A stretch of DNA of 64,000 bases from Stratiolaelaps scimitus (lineage: Eukaryota > Arthropoda > Arachnida > Mesostigmata > Laelapidae), in the NCBI GenBank assembly GCA_019614645.1, contig JABWDB010000002.1, positions 23,983,501 through 24,047,500 on the forward strand, given 5' to 3'. Of the stretch, positions 58,711-64,000 are shown piece by piece (positions within the stretch are counted from its first letter, which is position 1; each line of letters starts with the position of its first letter). The notes beneath the pieces are model-generated. The model was given only the letters and a program-made list of their open reading frames with translations, searched no databases and was not told the origin of the DNA. A program made the position numbers and the translations under genes.

Positions 58711-59181
58711 ATTTTTTACGGTTTTAGTATTTCCCAACTTCGGAGCCATGGGAGTGGCAACAGTAGTGTCTGGGTGCGAAAAAAAGTGTTATTTAGTTGC
58801 TGTTGGATTGTTTGATTGGAGCAAAACAAGGAAAGAGCAACTCAATAGAACGATTCTAAAAAAATCAGTGAAATTTCAAAATGGACCTATCTCGAGGGGA
58901 TTTTCGTGAAATAGTGCTTTTCAAGTTCAAAATCGAAGAGAGCGCAGCGAGCACGGCTACCGAAATGTGCGCCACTTTTGGACCCTCTACTATAACGACT
59001 CGCACAGTGGAAAGCTGGTTCAGGAAGTTTCGTCCCGGAGCAACTTCAATTTTCGAAGGCCTAGAACAAAATACCTTCAAAAAAGGAATATATTTGCTGC
59101 CCGATCGCTGCAGCGGCTGTATAACTATCGACAGAGACTATTTTGGTGAATGTATGTTCAATGAGAAAACCGGATAAAACT
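58711..59181 (+). mobile_element. Internally deleted mariner element
   Basis: The element surrounds a fused transposase frame. TA dinucleotides stand at both proposed edges (58709-58710 and 59182-59183). The left end ATTTTTTACGGTTTTAGT and the reverse complement of the right end, AGTTTTATCCGGTTTTCT, share CGGTTTT and match at about 15 of 22 positions with one gap, so they are candidate terminal inverted repeats. The 5' leader of 170 bases is of normal mariner size. Total length is about 470 bases versus roughly 1.3 kb for a complete mariner. The boundaries are less certain than the identity. Confidence 0.65.
58881..59177 (+). pseudogene. Mariner transposase, N- and C-termini fused in frame
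   Basis: A 98-codon ATG frame. Residues 1-58 match the N-terminal helix-turn-helix of mariner transposases: RGDFREIVLFKF at 5-16 and TVESWFRKFRPG at 42-53. Residues 66-90 match the protein's extreme C-terminus: FKKGIYLLPDRC and, near the end, DYFGE. About 250 residues between them, including the whole DD34D catalytic core, are absent, and the junction near residue 60 keeps the frame. The product could still bind the element's ends but cannot catalyse transposition. Whether it is expressed is unknown. The preserved frame may be chance, as one deletion in three is in frame. Confidence 0.75.
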
Positions 59182-59214
59182 TACTGTGACTCTGATGTAT
59201 ATATATATATATAT

Positions 59215-59889
59215 GCACACGCTGGCTAATAAATGTTTTTTATCGTCTAGCAAAGTATAGTAAACCGCTCTCATTTGTCCGTTCCAAAAGCCGGACAGAT
59301 AAAAGACTGCAATTCCGCAAGTATTTGCTAATATTTAATAGTTTATGACCGGTTTCAACAGCTGGGTATAATGCATCTGCGTGGTGCAGTGTTAGCCACT
59401 ATTGAAACGAGATTCGCTGTGCCTGCAAAATATTTATCATCAACGTACGAGAAGAGCCTGACTCCGCATATTCCGGACAGCAGCTTTGCCAGGTTCGAAC
59501 TGCTTAAACGCTAATGATTAATGATCGGGGTGATTATGGAAGTGAACATTAAGGTCCAGTTTGTATAATGTAAGCGTTTTATTAATTTCACATTCGTAAC
59601 AGTAGAGTTCAATAAGCAGAAATGCTAGCCGAGATAAGTCAGTGAACTTATACATCAGTGTCGTTGGGATGTTCGTTTTGATGTGGCAAGCCACAAGGTC
59701 GTTAGAATGAACGGGAAACAATAACGCCCAGATGAAGGTGTACATGTTAGATAAGAAGTATAGCGGATCTCTCCTTGTACAGAGAAGTCCCGATACAAAA
59801 GGATAAATCATGAGGCTTTTCGTATAAAATGTGTAATTCTGGACTGTCACATTCGTATCTTGTACAGACCATATATTGGACAACTTTCC
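59215..59889. other. No gene; possible tRNA-like promoter boxes
   Basis: TGGTGCAGTGT near 59382 and GGTTCGAACTG near 59491 resemble boxes A and B but are about 110 bases apart, so a SINE call is doubtful. A minus-strand frame at 59518-59904 is not recognisable. Confidence 0.4.
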
Positions 59890-60166
59890 TGGCTTTTTCC
59901 CCATAGGCGACTCTCAGCTCTGTTTCGATAGCAGGTCTCGGAACCGCTGTGTTGGACTGCTTCAAGGACCCCTCAGTTCAAGCTGAACTGAACTTGTCTG
60001 GACTTTATCCGGCAGACCAATGTGACGGCAGAGCAACGTCAATAATATTCCAGTCAAACCGCGATCTCTGGGGATCGAGCCGGCAATCAAATCGTGCTGC
60101 TGGTTTCCATGGCAACTGCACTCAAAGAGATGCGCATCAGCCAGCTAGACCACTCCGCCACATCCA
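59890..60166 (-). repeat. tRNA Leu/Ser-headed SINE
   Basis: On the minus strand a perfect box A, TGGCGGAGTGG (plus 60150-60160), is followed 80 bases later by a box B, GGCTCGATCCC (plus 60071-60081, one mismatch), the wider spacing being typical of tRNA Leu/Ser. Sequence before box A and after box B cannot form an acceptor stem, so it is not a working tRNA. Further along, AACTGAGGGGTCC and TTGAAGCAGTCC resemble the GGGGTC...GAAGCA block of the SINE at 54790, hinting at a related tail. The 3' limit is approximate. Confidence 0.55.
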
Positions 60167-62658
60167 GTCTAACTAGTCTAGGCTTAATTATTGCCAGAAA
60201 ATTATACACACTCATGTATTTACAATGGTATAAATTATAGATCAATAGTATAACTAATGACACAAACTTCGTGCTAATCTGACCATGGCTAATGAACTTA
60301 AATGAGCGATATCTGAAAAAGTTGCCAACGAATGTTGCATGATATTTTACATTTTATCGTTTTGCAAAACTCCCTCCAGATTACAAATAAGCCCTGACAA
60401 GCACACAAATGTGGTATTAAATAAAAATAATGATGCTGTAAAGGGGGGCTAAAGGTAAAGATTTATTATTTTATTAAAGAAACTACAATTTTTACAATGC
60501 TTAAGTTCTCTGATATGTCTTATGTTCTTTTATGTGAGGGGGGGGGGAACTACTTGAAGGACCCCAGTGAACTCACACCATTTGATGCAACAGATTACCT
60601 TTTTCGCTTTTGTTAACTCATTCCAGCTCATACTCCAATGCTTTTATTATGGCCCATGAATAATTCTATTTTATATTTTATTGCTTATCGGTTGCAACTT
60701 GGACGACATACAATGGCATGACTTGTGCCAATGGTAAGCTTCACATCAGCGCATATGCGAAAATAACAACGAAGTAACTGTCGCAGGAACAACGTTAAGT
60801 CCAGCCAGCTACGCCACCGCATGGTGTTCACGTTCGTTTAGGGAGACGTGGTGACTGAGTAAGAAAGAGGGTTATAATGCACTGGTACAATGTAGCAGCT
60901 CTCATTGGCTTCTATTTCTTTCTTGAAGCCTTTTAATAGTAAGAATAATTGCGATCATAATAATACCGGAGATACATATGTATCGCGTCGTTCGACCAAG
61001 TAGCAGTAGATTGGCTAGTATTTTTCTCGTGCGTTTACAAATGAAATCCAGGAGTATTCAATCGTTGCGATCGGCGTAGCTGAAATTTTCTGGGCAGTTC
61101 ATCTAGAGCTTTGGATAATTTCATTCTTCTCTACTTCTCAACGAGAGTTTAATTCGTTTCCTTGCAGCACAGAAGAGTCTTTTACACACTGCGAAATTAA
61201 CAAAATTGAGTTCGAAAGTATCTTAATTAGGTGGAAAGCAACGAGCTATTTTTTTTCGATGCGTGTCGACGTCTCTTAGTTCTCAACCGAGTAGACATCT
61301 CCCGGTGTTCACCGCGTTGCACCGAACGGATACCACTACCCGCTCGAAAAGGCGACGGACGCTGAGCTGATCTGAAGCGCGGAGAGCATCCTTCGTATAC
61401 GTATCCGTTGGACAGCCACACAAGAAGTAAAATAAGCAAGGGACGTTGGGACAGTACACAAGTCGCTTACACCGAAACGAATACAGCTCTTGAATCAGCA
61501 ACCGTAAAGAAAACAGATTCGTGGTGAACAAATTCGCGGTGAGTTGGGTGGGACTACCATACAAATCGCGTCATACAATGTTTTCGTATTCGTGTTCATT
61601 ATCATTTCGATTGGTTAATGTACACCAGATTCGTTTGCACAGCATCGACCGTTTCTCGACACAGCATCGCGTAACACGACACGCTGTCGAACGACAACAC
61701 GAAGCAAAAATATTCTCCATCTGCTCCACCATAAAGGATCACCACAGAGGGTTCGAGTAAACGGCGCGTTTGAGCCCGATTCAGACTCTATCACTGCAGC
61801 GTTGTCGAACGATTGCAATACGAGTGTGCCATTTGCCGATAAGTATAAAATATATTGATTAATTGTATATATAGCTTAAGCTACATATAACATTTCAAGA
61901 CTCTTTATGGCGCCACTGTATGATATTAGAAAATATATTTGCGTACTATAGCGTATAATATATAATAAGATTGCAAAATCCTGCAGCGGATATTAATGAC
62001 GACCCGAAAAATTGGCACACAGAGCTCAGTCGTTGGAAAACGTCCACATCACTATCGCTCAGCGGCCGCGTCGGCCACAGACGCGTTAAGGCCGCCGCCG
62101 CCGCCGCCGTCCTCAGCCGGCGGAAATCTTCACAAACGCGTGAAGGGTTTTAAGGACTTCGTAGCGCTTAATCAGTGTTTGCGCTTATTAGATGTGTGTA
62201 TTAGAAACTCAAGCTTTCATTCTGTTATCATGAAAAATTAGACCTTACCAAATCACCGTCGCGTGCAGTGAACACAGAGGACAGTCGACTGGAGACATAC
62301 GACACTGTTTGCGTTTTAGCTTATCCTCGATGAACAACGACAAACCCTGAGAGCAGAACCATTTCAACCGCATCCAAAGATTAATGAAATGAATGACCCC
62401 TGCCTCGCTGGCCGAGTCGGCTCGTGAAGCTGTGGACGTCGCTCGCTGCCCGCTGGGGGACGCTCTAGGAAGCGGATGGGGGGCAGCTTGCCAAATGGTG
62501 ACACTAATACAACAACGACAGCTTCAGGCAACGAGATCCTGGATGAGGATTTCATGGATAACGGATGTCCTGTGGTTGTTTCACACCGCCAGCGCACTCC
62601 TCTTCTAGAGCCTGATGGACAGATCTGAGCCTGTGGGTATTTGTGAATTATACTCTCG
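60167..62658. other. No gene recognised
   Basis: AT-rich to about 61250. Then short frames on both strands near 61280-61820, a (GCC)n run at 62091-62109 and a GC-richer patch to 62600 with a minus-strand frame (62364-62864) broken up by the TA repeat. Nothing is assignable. A run of G lies at 60538-60547. Confidence 0.5.
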
Positions 62659-62698
62659 TATATATATATATATATTATATATATATGTACGTATATAC

Positions 62699-62738
<40 letters not shown>
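62659..62738. repeat. Long TA-rich microsatellite
   Basis: About 80 bases of (TA)n with a few GTAC interruptions, the longest TA block in the window. Confidence 0.95.
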
Positions 62739-62740
<2 letters not shown>

Positions 62741-63465
62741 CCAATGCACGCAGTCCACAAATGCGTATTTTGTGCCTTCGTCGTTGTTTGTACGGGGCAG
62801 ACAGCAGGACATGAAAATGATCAGTTTGCATGCTGCTGAAATGTAATGTAAACATCTTTCGCATTGTTTAACGAGCACTGATCATTAACGTTGTATACAT
62901 CTGCATGTTCATACAGTTCTGCTGCCGTTGCTCGTGCAGAGTTGAAAGGCGAAGCTTTGTCTTGAATAGAGTTCGCATTTTGGCAATTTTTTGGAGAGCG
63001 GTACACCCGGAAGCCAAGCAGTCGTGTGAATGCGTTCGAAGCCAACGCGTCCCATCTCACCCTTCACACGGTTTGTGACTCTATAATGTATCACTAAGCA
63101 TAAGACGTAATGGATGGTCCTCGTTGAGAAAGAATGGCCACACCGTATCTCTTCGCTGTAATGATCCCGCCACCTAAAAACGCTGTGATTCATGGGGCAC
63201 AAAATTTGCGGCTTCATTACAAATTGAGCATTCCCATAATTGAATAGATTTATTAACAAACAGTATTATTAACATCTGCAGGCGCTCTTCGAATTTCGTA
63301 TAGAAGCTTACTTGAAGAAATTAATTCACAGAAGTATTATATTAGTAGAAGTCGTCTCCGCGCGTATTTATTTAATGAACTAGCCAAATGTTTAATAGAT
63401 TCGGATGAATTCGAGGGACTCATTCGGGCTCAGCAGGATTCATTACTTCGGATCTAATGTGTGCA
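62739..63465. other. No gene recognised
   Basis: Overlapping minus-strand frames at 62821-63060 and 62909-63259 have no recognisable domain. Confidence 0.55.
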
Positions 63466-63516
63466 CGTCGTATGTACGTGTATACGTATATGTTACATGT
63501 ACACGTACAGACGACG
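63466..63516. repeat. Inverted repeat, 17-bp arms
   Basis: CGTCGTATGTACGTGTA (63466-63482) pairs with 63500-63516 with a single mismatch around a 17-base loop, giving a stable 51-nt hairpin. Confidence 0.92.
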
Positions 63517-64000
63517 GGGCATACAGTATTTAATTCCGTGTGAAACCAACTCCTATCCAATCTAACTCCACCAGCTTCCTGTCCGCGACGACGTTATCAG
63601 ACACTTGTGCAGATACAAATCAAATGTAGGTAATCAGCAATGATGTTTTATGTACGATTGATGGCTTGGGGGCGAACATTTCGATCCTAAATGAAAAGCA
63701 CTGCTTTCGTCATAATTGGCCATACCTATGGTCGATCAATGCAGTCCACATGTAGCTATATATATATAAATATATATGAGGTTTTGTGCGGTGACATGTA
63801 CGCAATACGGCCAAGGTACACAACGAAGGATCACGAGACCAGCAATGGCTATCGGCTGATTCAATCGAGAGTGAATGTTAAGGAGACGCGTTGTCGCGCT
63901 CATGCGACTGTTTATGTCATCGTGCAGAAACGACCCCATTTTTTGTGCCCATATGTGCATGCACGCAGTGTACGTCTTTGAAGAGTGATTTGTCGTGATT
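63517..64000. other. No gene recognised
   Basis: Short TA run at about 63756-63777 and open frames on both strands (63691-63981) without a recognisable domain. Confidence 0.5.

Noticed and set aside
59890..60166. Functional tRNA-Leu/Ser gene on the minus strand
   Set aside because: Box A and B are good, but the bases flanking them do not pair as an acceptor stem and the T-stem is poor. It is treated as a SINE head.

Overview
The window looks like nuclear DNA of an animal, most probably an arthropod. An acarine (mite or tick) would fit, but this is inferred from general character, not from a diagnostic gene. The reasons are: long AT, CT and CAG/AAC microsatellites; a LINE with an L2/CR1-type reverse transcriptase; two mariner/Tc1-type remnants; tRNA-derived SINEs; splice-site-flanked open segments instead of long genes; and no bacterial operons, Shine-Dalgarno sites or rRNA. 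I recognise no complete host gene, and no host open frame matches a family I can name with confidence.

Firm content is mobile and repetitive DNA. (1) At 24050-25922 on the minus strand lies a 5'-truncated LINE whose reverse-transcriptase frame is intact, with YADD and the motif A aspartate present. It ends in a short TGAA-type tail. (2) At 58711-59181 lies a mariner that has lost its whole catalytic core; its N-terminal helix-turn-helix and C-terminal end are fused in one 98-residue frame between TA dinucleotides. (3) A decayed Tc1/mariner transposase piece sits at 8049-8393 on the minus strand. (4) A tRNA-headed SINE family is seen at 54790-54970 (+) and 31800-31990 (-), with a tail fragment at 19078-19122 (+). 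Other tRNA-headed copies are at 59890-60166 (-) and, weakly, 35000-35110 (-). (5) There are many microsatellites, above all a roughly 205-base polypyrimidine block at 31122-31328, plus short tandem duplications and inverted repeats.

Host coding content is hypothetical. Several open segments carry strong splice sites on the plus strand, and three sets have matching phases. A possible single-pass membrane protein uses 163-244, 3599-3745, 5572-5724, 9440-9585 and 9808-9967. A two-exon set is 17041-17156 and 19630-20039. A third set is 42734-42798, 47799-47994 and 55915-56036. Long minus-strand frames at 6541-7080 and 35565-36077 look protein-like. Two possible 44-45 nt introns occur at 12905-12948 (+) and 27162-27206 (-). 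Many GC-rich islands are open on both strands, so strand and frame are uncertain, and the confidences are kept low for that reason.

Between these items lie long stretches of moderately AT-rich DNA without visible genes, probably introns or intergenic DNA.
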